Part shown: in pieces, positions 34,096-42,469 of the stretch
Layout: every line of letters starts with the position of its first letter
Position numbering within the stretch: the stretch's first letter is position 1
Assembly: GCA_004332335.1 (NCBI GenBank)
Contig: SISS01000040.1
Span: forward strand, 1-64,000
DNA length: 64,000 bases
Reading direction: 5' to 3'
DNA from: Methanoregulaceae archaeon UXB-2016
Lineage (GTDB): Archaea; Halobacteriota; Methanomicrobia; Methanomicrobiales; Methanospirillaceae
Position numbers and translations under genes: made by a program
Notes under the pieces: model-generated
What the model was told of the DNA's origin: nothing
The model's database searches: none
What the model saw: only the letters and a program-made list of their open reading frames with translations

Positions 34096-35916
34096 ATGCC
34101 CTCCCCCCCCCTCGTGCTCGTGCTCCGTCCCTCGGACCGGACGGTTCGCGCCTACCCGGGGGACCTCCTCCTCGACCTTGTCCGCGAGGCCGGCCTCGGC
34201 ATCGAGTCGGTCTGCGGCGGGGCCGGCGAGTGCGGCAAGTGCCGGGTGATCGTGAGCCCGACCGACGCGGTCGAGGAGACCGGGGCTCCCTGCCGCCACG
34301 GGCTCTCGGCCGTCGAGAGGGCGCAGGGCTACGTCCTCGCCTGCCGCGCCCGGCTTGTAAAGAACGCCGAGCTGACGGTCCCGGTCGAGAGCCGGATCGT
34401 GGCCCCGAAGATCCTGCTCCCCGCGCTGATCGAGGGCGGGGCGCTCGATCCGGCCGTCCGGACCTACCCCGTCTCGATCGATGCCGATCCCTTTGCGATC
34501 GGCGCCTCGGTCCGGCTGGCCGGGTATCGGGGTCCCCGGCCCCGGGCCGACCCCGGGCTGCTCTCACGCCTCCGGGATGCTGGCGATGGGTGCGTCGCGA
34601 TCGTGCACGAGGAGGAGAATGGCGCCCGCATCCTCCGCCTCGAGCGGACGCCGGGCCCATTCTTCGGGCTCGCGATCGACCTGGGAACCACGACCGTGGC
34701 CGGGGCGCTCGTCGAGCTCGAGACCGGCCGTGTGGTCGGGATCGGGGCCGGGCTGAACCGGCAGATCACATGGGGCGAGGAACTCCTGACCCGTTGCGCC
34801 TTCGGTCGGACTCCCCGCGGGCTTCAGACCCTCCGCCGGGCGGCGGCCGACTCGATCTCGCTCGTGATCCGCTCCGCCACCGCGGAGGCCGGGGTCTCGG
34901 CCGACCGGATCGCCGAGGTCGTGCTCGCCGGGAACACGGTCATGACCTGGATCGCCGCCGGGCGAGACCCGTCCCCACTGGAGCTGGTCGACGCGCCGAT
35001 CGACCGCCGCTTCGTCGGGTTCGACGCGGGGGAGCTCGGAATCCCGCTCCGGCCCGAGACCCCGGTCCGGTGCCTGCCTGCGATCAGCCGGTTCGTGGGC
35101 GGCGACGTGGTCGGGGACATGCTCACGGCCGGGATCTGCCTGTCGGACGAGGTCTCGCTCCTGGTCGACCTCGGCACGAACGGCGAGATCGTGCTCGGGT
35201 GCGCCGAGTGGCGGGCCTGCACCTCGTGCGCCTCGGGCCCGGCCTTCGAGGGCGGGGGGATCTCGTCGGGGATGCGCGCGATGGCCGGTGCGATCGAACG
35301 GGTCCGGATCGACCCGGCCACGGGCGTCGTGACATACGACGTGATCGGCGGAGGCCGACCCCGCGGATGCTGCGGCTCGGGGCTGATCGACGCCGCGTAC
35401 GCGATGTATCGGACAGGCATACTCGACTTCTCGGGCCGGCTCGTCGAGGGAGCGGCCGGGGTTCGCGTGGGGGCCGAAGGGCTCGAGTTCCTGCTCGTCC
35501 CGGCCGACGAGAGTAAGACCGGGCGGGCGATCACGATCTCGGAGCAGGATATGACCTACCTGATGGACTCCAAGGCCGCGGTCCTCGGGGCGGTGACAGT
35601 CCTCCTCAACCGGTACCGGGTGCAGCTGGCCGACGTCAGACACCTCTACCTCGCCGGGGCGTTCGGGGCCTTTGCCGATCTCGTCTCGGTGTACGGGTTC
35701 GGGATCCTGCCCGAGCTCCCGAACGCGACCGTGCACGCGATCGGGAACGGGTCCCTCACGGGGGCCTATGCCACGCTCCTCTCGCGCGCGCGGCGGCGCG
35801 AGGCCGCGCTCCTGGCCGTGTCCACGGTCTACATCGACCTGCTCGTGGACCCGGCCTTTGTCGAGGCCTACACGACGGCCCTCCTGCTGCCACCGCACCC
35901 CCTCCCGATGGAGTGA
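34096..35916 (+). CDS. RACo-like reductive activator of corrinoid protein ([2Fe-2S] ferredoxin plus ASKHA ATPase)
   Basis: The 606-residue protein starts with a plant-type ferredoxin domain with a CGGAGECGKC motif (about residues 39-48) and a further Cys about 34 residues on. A linker follows, then an ASKHA ATPase/DUF4445 domain (from about 190; GLAIDLGTTTVAGALVELETG, VDLGTNGEIVLG, GSGLIDAAY, LAGAFG). In acetogens such RACo proteins reduce oxidised Co(II) corrinoid proteins using ATP. Position 8 bp after cdhE makes CdhDE its likely client; that is inference. Confidence 0.85.
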   Translation: MPSPPLVLVLRPSDRTVRAYPGDLLLDLVREAGLGIESVCGGAGECGKCRVIVSPTDAVEETGAPCRHGLSAVERAQGYVLACRARLVKNAELTVPVESRIVAPKILLPALIEGGALDPAVRTYPVSIDADPFAIGASVRLAGYRGPRPRADPGLLSRLRDAGDGCVAIVHEEENGARILRLERTPGPFFGLAIDLGTTTVAGALVELETGRVVGIGAGLNRQITWGEELLTRCAFGRTPRGLQTLRRAAADSISLVIRSATAEAGVSADRIAEVVLAGNTVMTWIAAGRDPSPLELVDAPIDRRFVGFDAGELGIPLRPETPVRCLPAISRFVGGDVVGDMLTAGICLSDEVSLLVDLGTNGEIVLGCAEWRACTSCASGPAFEGGGISSGMRAMAGAIERVRIDPATGVVTYDVIGGGRPRGCCGSGLIDAAYAMYRTGILDFSGRLVEGAAGVRVGAEGLEFLLVPADESKTGRAITISEQDMTYLMDSKAAVLGAVTVLLNRYRVQLADVRHLYLAGAFGAFADLVSVYGFGILPELPNATVHAIGNGSLTGAYATLLSRARRREAALLAVSTVYIDLLVDPAFVEAYTTALLLPPHPLPME

Positions 35917-35945
35917 TGAGGTCGCGCGTCGACCCGTAATCCACC

Positions 35946-36993
35946 ATGAGCCCGGCCCGCACCGCCCTCCTTCTCCTGCTTCTCCTCACGACAGTCGCCG
36001 CACCGGTCTTTGCGGCCGACGGGGACGCCTGGGTCTTCGCCTACCGGCCCGGGTGCGGCGACTGCGATCGCGCCCTGCCACTTGTCGAGGCCTTTCGCCT
36101 GGCCCACCCGGAGCAGCCGATCGAGCTCCTCAACCTCTCCGGCGACCCGGCAGCGACCGCCCGCTTCAACGCCCTCGCCGAGCAGCACGGAGCGCGGACA
36201 GGCGTCCCGGTCATCTATGCCGGAGACCGGGTCGTCCAGGGTGTCGAGCCGATCCGGACCTTCCTCGCGGGCAGGCCGGCCCCGACGCCGACGGCCGAGG
36301 CCGGGAACATCACTCCGCTCACGCCGCTCGTGGTCGCGTCGGCCGGGCTCGTGGACGGGATCAACCCGTGCGCGTTCGCGGTCCTCGCGCTCCTGCTCGG
36401 CACCCTCTCGGCCTCGGGCTCGCGACGGCGGACGATCGTCCTCGGCGGAGCCTATACTGCCGGCATCTTCCTCTGCTACCTCGGGGCCGGCCTGGGGATC
36501 GTGACCGTGGTCGGGGCGGCCGGGATCGCCTCCGCCTTCCGGCTTGGAGCCGGAGTCGTCGCGCTCCTGCTCGGCCTCGCCGTCCTTCTCTCGGCCGTCC
36601 TCCCCGACGCGCCGTTCAGGCTGGCCATCCCCGGGCGGGGCCGGGCCGCGGCCGGTCGCTGGATCCCGACCCTGGAGACCGCAGGGCCGGTCGCCGCCTT
36701 CGGCCTCGGGGTCGGCCTCGGGCTCGTCGAGCTCCCGTGCACGGGCGGGGTCTATCTGGGGGTGCTCGGCCTGCTCGCGGGGGGCTCCGTCGCGGACGCC
36801 CTGCCGCTCCTGGTTCCTGTACAACCTCTGTTTCGTGCTCCCGCTGGTCCTGATCGTCGGCGCGGTCGCGGGTGGCATGGGCCCGGCCCGGGTCGACACC
36901 TGGCGCCAGGCCCGCCGGCGAGCCGTGCTCATCGCCTCGGGAGCGGTGATGATCGGCCTCGGCCTCGTCCTGCTCGTCCGCGAGCTCGTCTGA
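35946..36993 (+). pseudogene. CcdA/DsbD-like thiol-disulfide membrane protein with frame break
   Basis: A signal peptide (LLLLLLLTTVAAPVFA) precedes a small thioredoxin-like domain with CGDC (YRPGCGDCDRALPLV). A DsbD/CcdA membrane domain follows with GLVDGINPCAFAVLALLLGTL and ELPCTGGVYLGVLGLL. At about 36813-36816 one extra base shifts the frame, and the last two helices (LYNLCFVLPLVLIVGAVAG, IASGAVMIGLGLVLLV) continue in another frame. The intact protein of about 350 residues would move reducing power across the membrane. Confidence 0.75.
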
Positions 36994-36997
36994 GCCC

Positions 36998-37411
36998 TCA
37001 GCGGAAACGGCTCCAGAACCGGGGCAGGGTCCGCCCGATCCGGTCCCGGTCGGCATGGACGAGGTCGCCGTACTCACGCTCGAGAACCGCCTCCTTCCGT
37101 CGCGTGATCCAGTAGTAGAGGAGAAGGAGGAGGGGCCAGGCGACGAGCAGGGAGAGGGTGGACCACGGGGCGAGAAGGCCGATTGTGATCAGGAGGAATC
37201 CGATGTGCTGCGGGTGCCGGACGAACCGCGAGAGGCCGGCGGTCACGGCCGCCGCACCCGGTGCAAACCGGGCGAGGCGCCGGTGTTCGAACCACCCGAG
37301 CCCGACCAGGACGGCGCCGGCGAGGTAACAGACCTCGTGAATGTGGGGGACGAGCCGGTCGAGCCCGCCCCGGAGGCCGAGCTCCGCGACCATGCGGATC
37401 AGGTCGTCCAC
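36998..37411 (-). CDS. Isoprenylcysteine/phospholipid methyltransferase-like membrane protein
   Basis: The 137-residue protein starts at GTG 37411 behind GGAGGTG. It has several hydrophobic helices and the ICMT/PEMT-type C-terminal motif: RFVRHPQHIGFLLITIGLL (the xRHPxY-like SAM region), then RRKEAVLEREYGDLVHADRDRIGRTLPRFW in two phrases (EREYGDLVHADRD, GRTLPRFW). These proteins methylate lipids or prenyl-cysteines in membranes; the substrate here is unknown. It is shorter than most members and convergent with the CcdA-like gene. Confidence 0.7.
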   Translation of the reverse strand: MDDLIRMVAELGLRGGLDRLVPHIHEVCYLAGAVLVGLGWFEHRRLARFAPGAAAVTAGLSRFVRHPQHIGFLLITIGLLAPWSTLSLLVAWPLLLLLYYWITRRKEAVLEREYGDLVHADRDRIGRTLPRFWSRFR

Positions 37412-37583
37412 GGCACCACCTCCGTGGGGACCGCATCGACTTCGAGCGCGACCGACCGGGCCCCCGGCAGGCTCTCCGGCTCCGGGATCATCGTGTGCCC
37501 CTAGCAGCCCCGGAGCATAAATCGATAGCGATCCCGGCACGGGTATACAGGTGTTTCACGATTCCTCGAAATTTACGACATTC

Positions 37584-37615
37584 GTTATACATAAAACGGA
37601 GACAGGAGTATATAC
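37584..37615 (+). promoter_or_regulatory. Promoter of the marR-like gene with GTATATAC palindrome
   Basis: TTATACATAAAA (about 37585-37596) is a TATA-like element. GTATATAC at 37608-37615 is a perfect 8-bp palindrome at the expected transcription start, directly before the GGAGG ribosome site. Autoregulation by the encoded MarR protein would be typical but is not shown. Confidence 0.4.
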
Positions 37616-37625
37616 TGGAGGCACG

Positions 37626-38186
37626 GTGACGGCAGACGATATGACCGGTGATACAGAGCGATACGAGTGCACAGGGCCCGACGAGGCCGCGAAGCTCGCC
37701 CAGGCATTTCTCAAGATAGTGATCGGGATCCGGAGCGACCGGCTCTGGGTCTGGTCGTCCGCACTCGAGGGGTTCACGACCCTCGACCTCCACGTCCTTC
37801 GCATGGTCGAACGAAAGCCCGACCTGATCCTGAAGGAGATCCGCGACCGGCTCGAGCTCCCGAACAGCACCCTCACGAGCGTGATCGACCGGCTCGAGAA
37901 GCGCGCCGTTGTGGAGCGGACGATCAATCACCGCGATCACCGGTCATACGGCCTTCGCCTGACCGAGCACGGGCAGGAGGTCCGGGCCGAGCACGAGCGT
38001 GTCTTTCACCTGATGATGGAGCGGATGCTCGAATGCCTCCCCCTGGAGACGGAGAGCGCGGCCTTCGTGGAGCAGATGGTCCGGATCGGAGACTGCCTCG
38101 AGCTTCGGACCGCCAGCGAGCTCGGCCTGATACCACGGCGCCCGCTGCCCCGAACGCGCCGGCAGGGCGTCCACGAGCCGGTCTGA
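37626..38186 (+). CDS. MarR-family transcriptional regulator
   Basis: The protein of about 186 residues has a winged helix (about 55-115; FTTLDLHVLRMVERKPDLILKEI, NSTLTSVIDRLEKRAVVERTINHRDHRSYGLRLTEHG in the typical MarR order of helix, recognition helix and D/R-R wing) flanked by dimerisation helices. GTG 37626 follows GGAGG; ATG 37641 is an alternative start. It is divergent from the methyltransferase-like gene. The target is unknown; self-control is likely. Confidence 0.8.
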   Translation: MTADDMTGDTERYECTGPDEAAKLAQAFLKIVIGIRSDRLWVWSSALEGFTTLDLHVLRMVERKPDLILKEIRDRLELPNSTLTSVIDRLEKRAVVERTINHRDHRSYGLRLTEHGQEVRAEHERVFHLMMERMLECLPLETESAAFVEQMVRIGDCLELRTASELGLIPRRPLPRTRRQGVHEPV

Positions 38187-38349
38187 AAAAAGAGGATTGC
38201 ATTCTCGGGAACGCCGGCCGGTCCGCGGAGAGAGGGGCCGCGGTGGTCCACCGAGGTGTTTATCTCTCGAACGGCGCCAGCACTGATCACGGTGACGCAA
38301 GGCGTGGAGTACGGGGTCCCAGGACCGCGGCCAGGAGGATCGACCGACT

Positions 38350-39839
38350 ATGCGCCGCTGTGACCGGTGCGGCCGGCGGGTCGATGGCCTGCCCTGGATC
38401 TGCGGGCGCTGCGGCGGTGGCTTCTGCGTCGACCACCAACTTCCCGAGACCCATGCCTGCCCCGGGCTCGTCCCCCATGTCACGCGGGTCACAAAGGACC
38501 CGACCCGCGTCTGGGAGCCGTGGCCGATCCGGCTGCAGGGGCTCCGGGTCTGTGCACGCTGCGGTACGGACCAGGCAGACGGGAGTGGATCCTTCTGCCA
38601 GCGCTGCCGGAACTCCCGTGGACCAGGCTGGTGGCCGGAGGGGCCGCTCTCGGCCTGCTCGGGTTCTACATCCTCCATGCAGCCCGCCACTGGAGCGCCG
38701 GGCGTCGGTGGACCGGGGTCCTCCTGCTAGTGTTCCCCGTGCTCGTCGCCCTCCTAGTCGGTATACGGTTCGCCGGTCCCGGCCATGCCGCGGTCGCGCT
38801 CGGCCTCGGCACCCTCACGGGCATGGTCGCTGCGGCGTTCGTCTGTATCCTTCTCGCGCGGCTCATCGGCCGCAGCCGCCGCCCGAACCGGACCGTCGCC
38901 TTAGCAGCCCTGCTTCTCCTCTCGAGCGCGGTGATCGCAGGGGCCTCGCCCTCCTACCTGGACCAGAACTTCTCCATGCTCTCCCATGCGGCTGTCGTCG
39001 CATGGCCCGGGGCGCCATCGCTCGCAGCCGCGACGCCCGGAGAGGCGACGGCCGTGCCGACCCTCCAAGCGACGGCGCCCCAGCCGACGGGGACCGGCCT
39101 CGAGGGCGTGCCGGTCACCCGGACCTTCAGGTATACCCTCCGTGGGCAGAGCGGCGCGTTCACCCTGACACTCCACGGCGGGGTCGACGCGGCCCTCGAC
39201 CGGCGGCGCCCGGCGTTCCACGGGGACTACGGCCCGTACTACGGCGGGTTCGTCGACGAGGCAGCCGGCGCTCAGGCGGTCGAGGCCCTGGCCGGCGCGA
39301 TCCGCACGGCCTCGGCAACCCCCGATGACGGGGCCCGTCGCGCGATCGCCCTCGTTCAGGCGATCCCGTACGACCACGCGGCCCTCGCGAACGGGACGGC
39401 CCGGACGCGCTACCCCTACCAGACGCTCTATGATCAGACAGGCGTCTGCGGCGAGAAGTCGCTCCTGCTCGCGGCCCTCCTCCGCGAACTCGGATACGGT
39501 GTGGCCCTGCTCCGCTTCGGTCCCGAGAATCATATGACCGTCGGGGTCCGCTGCCCGCCCGCGTATGCCTATCGCGGCACCGGATACGCATTCATCGAGT
39601 CGACGCAACCCTCGATCACGACCGACGCGGTCGGGGAGTATGTCGGGACGGGGCGGCTGGTCTCGACCCCCGAGGTGATCGCGATCGCAGAGGGGCGCTC
39701 CTTCGGCTCGATCGGCGAGGAGGTCGCCGACGCGGCCGAGTACCGGGCCCTGGTCGCGGCAGGGCCGGTCCTGGACCCCTATCACTACGCCCGCTGGCAG
39801 GCGCTCGTCAAGAGCTACGGGATACGGACCGCGGCGTGA
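38350..39839 (+). pseudogene. AN1-like zinc finger / transglutaminase-domain membrane protein with frame break
   Basis: ATG 38350 (AGGAGGATC upstream) opens an AN1-like zinc finger (CDRCGRRV...CGRCGGGFCVDHQLPETHAC) and a second Cys pair set (CARCGTD...CQRC). Near 38605-38622 the frame shifts, then come three hydrophobic helices, a Thr/Pro-rich stretch and a transglutaminase-like domain with the active-site GVCGEKSLLLAALLRELGY and the His in PENHMTVGV. The combination suggests a membrane-tethered extracytoplasmic cysteine protease or cross-linking fold with a cytosolic zinc finger. Inactivated, or an assembly indel. Confidence 0.65.
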
Positions 39840-39968
39840 ACCGGAGGCGGACCGGCAAGCCGGAGCTGTAGAGATGTCGCGGTGACGGTGCGGCGCTGAG
39901 GTGCACCGGAGACGGGCGTGGCAGATGCCGACGCAGAAGGGCTGTGATCGGAAAAGAAGGGGATGGGA

Positions 39969-40280
39969 TTAGCCGAACAGGGCGCCAAGCCCCGCCATGC
40001 CGCTCTCTTCCTCTTCCTTCTTGTCCTCCTCGGGCTCCTCCTCTTCCGCGGCGGCGGCAGGGGCGGCACCCGCGGCGGCAGGGGCGGCGACTGCGACCGG
40101 GGCCGCAGCGGCCTTCTCGATGGCCTCGTTGATGTCGACGCCCTCGAGCGAGGCGACGAGCGCCTTGACCCGGGCATCGTTCACGGCGATACCGACGGCC
40201 GAGAGCACGGCCTTTACGTTCTCTTCGCTGACATCCTTGCCTGCTTTGTGGAGCAGGAGTGCTGCATAGATATATTCCAT
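39969..40280 (-). CDS. rpl12: Ribosomal stalk protein L12 (P1 type)
   Basis: The 103-residue protein starts [17 protein letters not shown], typical of archaeal P1/L12, has the Ala-rich hinge (about 60-80), and ends with the acidic tail [16 protein letters not shown]-type that recruits elongation factors. GAGGTTGATT precedes ATG 40280. It is the last gene of the rpl11-rpl1-rpl10-rpl12 run. Confidence 0.95.
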   Translation of the reverse strand: MEYIYAALLLHKAGKDVSEENVKAVLSAVGIAVNDARVKALVASLEGVDINEAIEKAAAAPVAVAAPAAAGAAPAAAAEEEEPEEDKKEEEESGMAGLGALFG

Positions 40281-40295
40281 CTCAATCAACCTCGT

Positions 40296-41150
40296 TTAAT
40301 ATTCACCGACGGCAGTCTGGACCGCCGCTGTCTCTCTGTATGCCTTGCCGATGATCGCACCGACAATCTCCTTCACATAGACCGGGGCCTCGACGCCGAG
40401 GCTGCGTGCCTCGCGTTCTGCCTTGGTCAGGATCGCACCGATCGTTTCCGCAGTCGGAATCGCCGCGTTCACCGAGAGGTTGAACGCCTGTGCGGCTGCA
40501 AGCCCGAGCTGGTTCAGGATCGCCTGCTCGTCGATGTTGAGCACTTCCGGCTCGAAGGCTGCGCCCTGATAGAACGCGACCTGGAGTGCCAGGCCCACAT
40601 CCATCGGCTTGACCCCGAGCTTGGCGAGCACGTCCGCCTGCTTGGCGTTGATGATTCCGCCCTTCTTGACGACGGTCTTGGTCTCCTTGATCCGGACCTT
40701 ACCGCCCTCGATGGCGGCCGGGATACCCGCCTGCTGGAGCTCACCGACGATGGGGCCGGGCTTGAACGAGGTCGGGCCCTTCGGGACGATGATGTCCTCG
40801 GGTGCGGCCTGTCCGGCCTTGGCGACCATCCTGGTCTTGTTCTGCTCGAGCAGCTTGAAGAGCCGGAACGGGTTCTCGTTCGAGTAGATCAGGGCGGAGT
40901 TGCCGTTGATGTACTTGCGGACCTGTTCGAACTCCCCGCCCAGCTCGTCGAACGAGTGGTGCATCAGCGTGTTCCGGGCCATCCGGATCACGGCGATGCC
41001 GCGGAGGTTTCGCCGGATCTGCTGGAGCTGCGAGGCCGGGATCCCGTACATGTCGACGAGTCCGACGAGCGTGAAACCGCCCGTGATCTCCTTGATCTTC
41101 TCGACCTCGTTCCGTTTCCAGTCGGGGAGATGATGCGTATACAGCGCCAT
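40296..41150 (-). CDS. rpl10: Ribosomal protein L10 (P0 homologue)
   Basis: The 284-residue protein anchors L12 to the ribosome: WKRNEVEKIKEI, LVGLVDMYGIPASQLQQIRRNLRG, GNSALIYSNENPF and FKPGPIVGELQQAGIPA are conserved P0 phrases. The C-terminus ends at QTAVGEY without the acidic stalk tail seen in many archaeal P0 proteins; this may be normal for the order. It follows rpl1 directly (TAA then ATG) and precedes rpl12 by 15 bp. Confidence 0.95.
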   Translation of the reverse strand: MALYTHHLPDWKRNEVEKIKEITGGFTLVGLVDMYGIPASQLQQIRRNLRGIAVIRMARNTLMHHSFDELGGEFEQVRKYINGNSALIYSNENPFRLFKLLEQNKTRMVAKAGQAAPEDIIVPKGPTSFKPGPIVGELQQAGIPAAIEGGKVRIKETKTVVKKGGIINAKQADVLAKLGVKPMDVGLALQVAFYQGAAFEPEVLNIDEQAILNQLGLAAAQAFNLSVNAAIPTAETIGAILTKAEREARSLGVEAPVYVKEIVGAIIGKAYRETAAVQTAVGEY

Positions 41151-41795
41151 TTACTCCACCTTCACGGCCGGACCCATCGTGGTCTTGACGTAGACCGACC
41201 GGACGTTGAGCGGTCCCTGCTCGAGTACGGACTCGACACGCTTGAGGACTGCGTCGACGTTGTCGGAGAGCTGTTCGGGGGTCATCGCGGTCGTGCCGAT
41301 CTTCGCAGAGAAGACCTTCTTGTCCTTCGTGCGGATCTTGACTGACCCACGCAGGCGCTCGACGATCGGACGAATGTCGGTCCCCTGGGCGATCGGCATC
41401 GGCATTCTGCCGCGCGGACCGAGCCGGACACCGAGCCAGCGCCCGACGAGGGGCATGACCGCAGTCTCAGCGAGGAAGAACCTGTACTGGTTCGCCATCT
41501 TGCGGGCCTCGCGGGGTTCCCCGCCGAGCCGCTCGATCTCCTCGGGGCCGATGATCAGGTCGACGCCGGCTTCCTTTGCCTGCGTCGTGATCTCGCCCTT
41601 GCCGAGCACTGCGATCCCGACTGTCCGTCCGGTTCCCTGAGGAAGGAGGATCGTCTCGTCAATACGGTTCTTCGGCTGCGCCATGTCGATATTCTTGAGG
41701 TTGACCGTGAGGTCCACGGACTCAGAGAACTTGCGCTCTGGCGCGCTCTCGATTGCCGTTCTGACGGCTTCCAGGATCTTTTTTCTCTCTACCAT
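41151..41795 (-). CDS. rpl1: Ribosomal protein L1
   Basis: The 214-residue protein has the L1 features ERKFSESVDLTVNLKNID, NRIDETILLPQGTG, and near the end LSDNVDAVLKRVES. It binds 23S rRNA at the E-site stalk and in several methanogens represses its own operon by binding mRNA; no clear L1-binding mimic was picked out here. It sits between rpl11 and rpl10. Confidence 0.95.
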   Translation of the reverse strand: MVERKKILEAVRTAIESAPERKFSESVDLTVNLKNIDMAQPKNRIDETILLPQGTGRTVGIAVLGKGEITTQAKEAGVDLIIGPEEIERLGGEPREARKMANQYRFFLAETAVMPLVGRWLGVRLGPRGRMPMPIAQGTDIRPIVERLRGSVKIRTKDKKVFSAKIGTTAMTPEQLSDNVDAVLKRVESVLEQGPLNVRSVYVKTTMGPAVKVE

Positions 41796-41844
41796 TGTCG
41801 CTCCATAGTCTTTCGACCTTGCGATCTCCTATGGGCTGCCGGTC

Positions 41845-42318
41845 TCAGGAGAGCGCCGAGTCGAATTCACCCGCATCGATGGCGGCCAGAACCTCTTTCG
41901 GTTTCCGGCCTTCCACGGTCACGCCGACCGAGACACATGTCCCGACGACCTCTTTGACCGCGGTCTTGAGCTCGTACGACAGCATGTCGTTGAGCTTCAT
42001 GCGGGCGATTCGAACGACGGCCTCCATCGGCAGATCTCCAACAAAGTTGGAATTCGGCTCCGCCGACCCCTTCACGACTCCCGCTTCCTTCTTGAGAAGG
42101 GCGGTCGTCGGTGGAATCCCGACTGCGATCGTGACGTTCTTCTTGTCATCGACCGTGATCGTCACCGGCACCTGCATTCCGTTGAAATCAGCGGTTTGCT
42201 TGTTGATGTCGTCGACGACCTGCTTTACGTTGATTCCGAGGGGGCCGAGTGCGGGGCCGATCGGCGGGCCAGCTGTCGCCTTCCCGCCGGGTACCAGTAC
42301 CTCGACCTGTTCTGCCAT
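41845..42318 (-). CDS. rpl11: Ribosomal protein L11
   Basis: The 157-residue protein begins AEQVEVLVPGGKATAGPPIGPALGPLGIN, given as VEVLVPGGKATAGPPIGPAL, the hallmark L11 N-terminus, and has KKNVTIAVGIPPTTALL and GTCVSVGVTVEGRKP. It forms the GTPase-centre base of the stalk. It is the first gene of the ribosomal run, with an AT-rich promoter-like stretch about 55-70 bp upstream. Confidence 0.95.
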   Translation of the reverse strand: MAEQVEVLVPGGKATAGPPIGPALGPLGINVKQVVDDINKQTADFNGMQVPVTITVDDKKNVTIAVGIPPTTALLKKEAGVVKGSAEPNSNFVGDLPMEAVVRIARMKLNDMLSYELKTAVKEVVGTCVSVGVTVEGRKPKEVLAAIDAGEFDSALS

Positions 42319-42374
42319 GGGGTATCACCATGCCGTATCCAATACGACCTGGGTTGAGTAAGGTCGTTGAGGAG

Positions 42375-42387
42375 AGGTTAAAAAGGT
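42375..42387 (-). promoter_or_regulatory. Probable promoter of the rpl11 operon
   Basis: The minus strand reads ACCTTTTTAACC-like AT-rich sequence about 60 bp before the rpl11 start, the only such stretch in the 150-bp gap. The TATA match is weak. Confidence 0.35.
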
Positions 42388-42469
42388 ATCAATCACGGTC
42401 CCCTTTCCCGTCCCCGATGGGGGGCAGAGGGGCCGGGAGCGCGCGGCCCCCGGCCCGACGCGCCTACGG

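Noticed and set aside
38187-38349. Search for a tRNA or small RNA in this gap
   Set aside because: No cloverleaf arms, T-loop-like GGTTCAA or CCA-type end; only GC-rich sequence and the ribosome site of the next gene were seen.
40296-41150. Missing acidic stalk tail of L10 considered as a truncation
   Set aside because: The gene is complete, the stop is followed by a normal gap to rpl12, and short L10 proteins are probably normal in this order.
42319-42469. Possible L1-binding autoregulatory structure in the rpl11 leader
   Set aside because: No convincing match to the rRNA-like hairpin could be picked out by eye.
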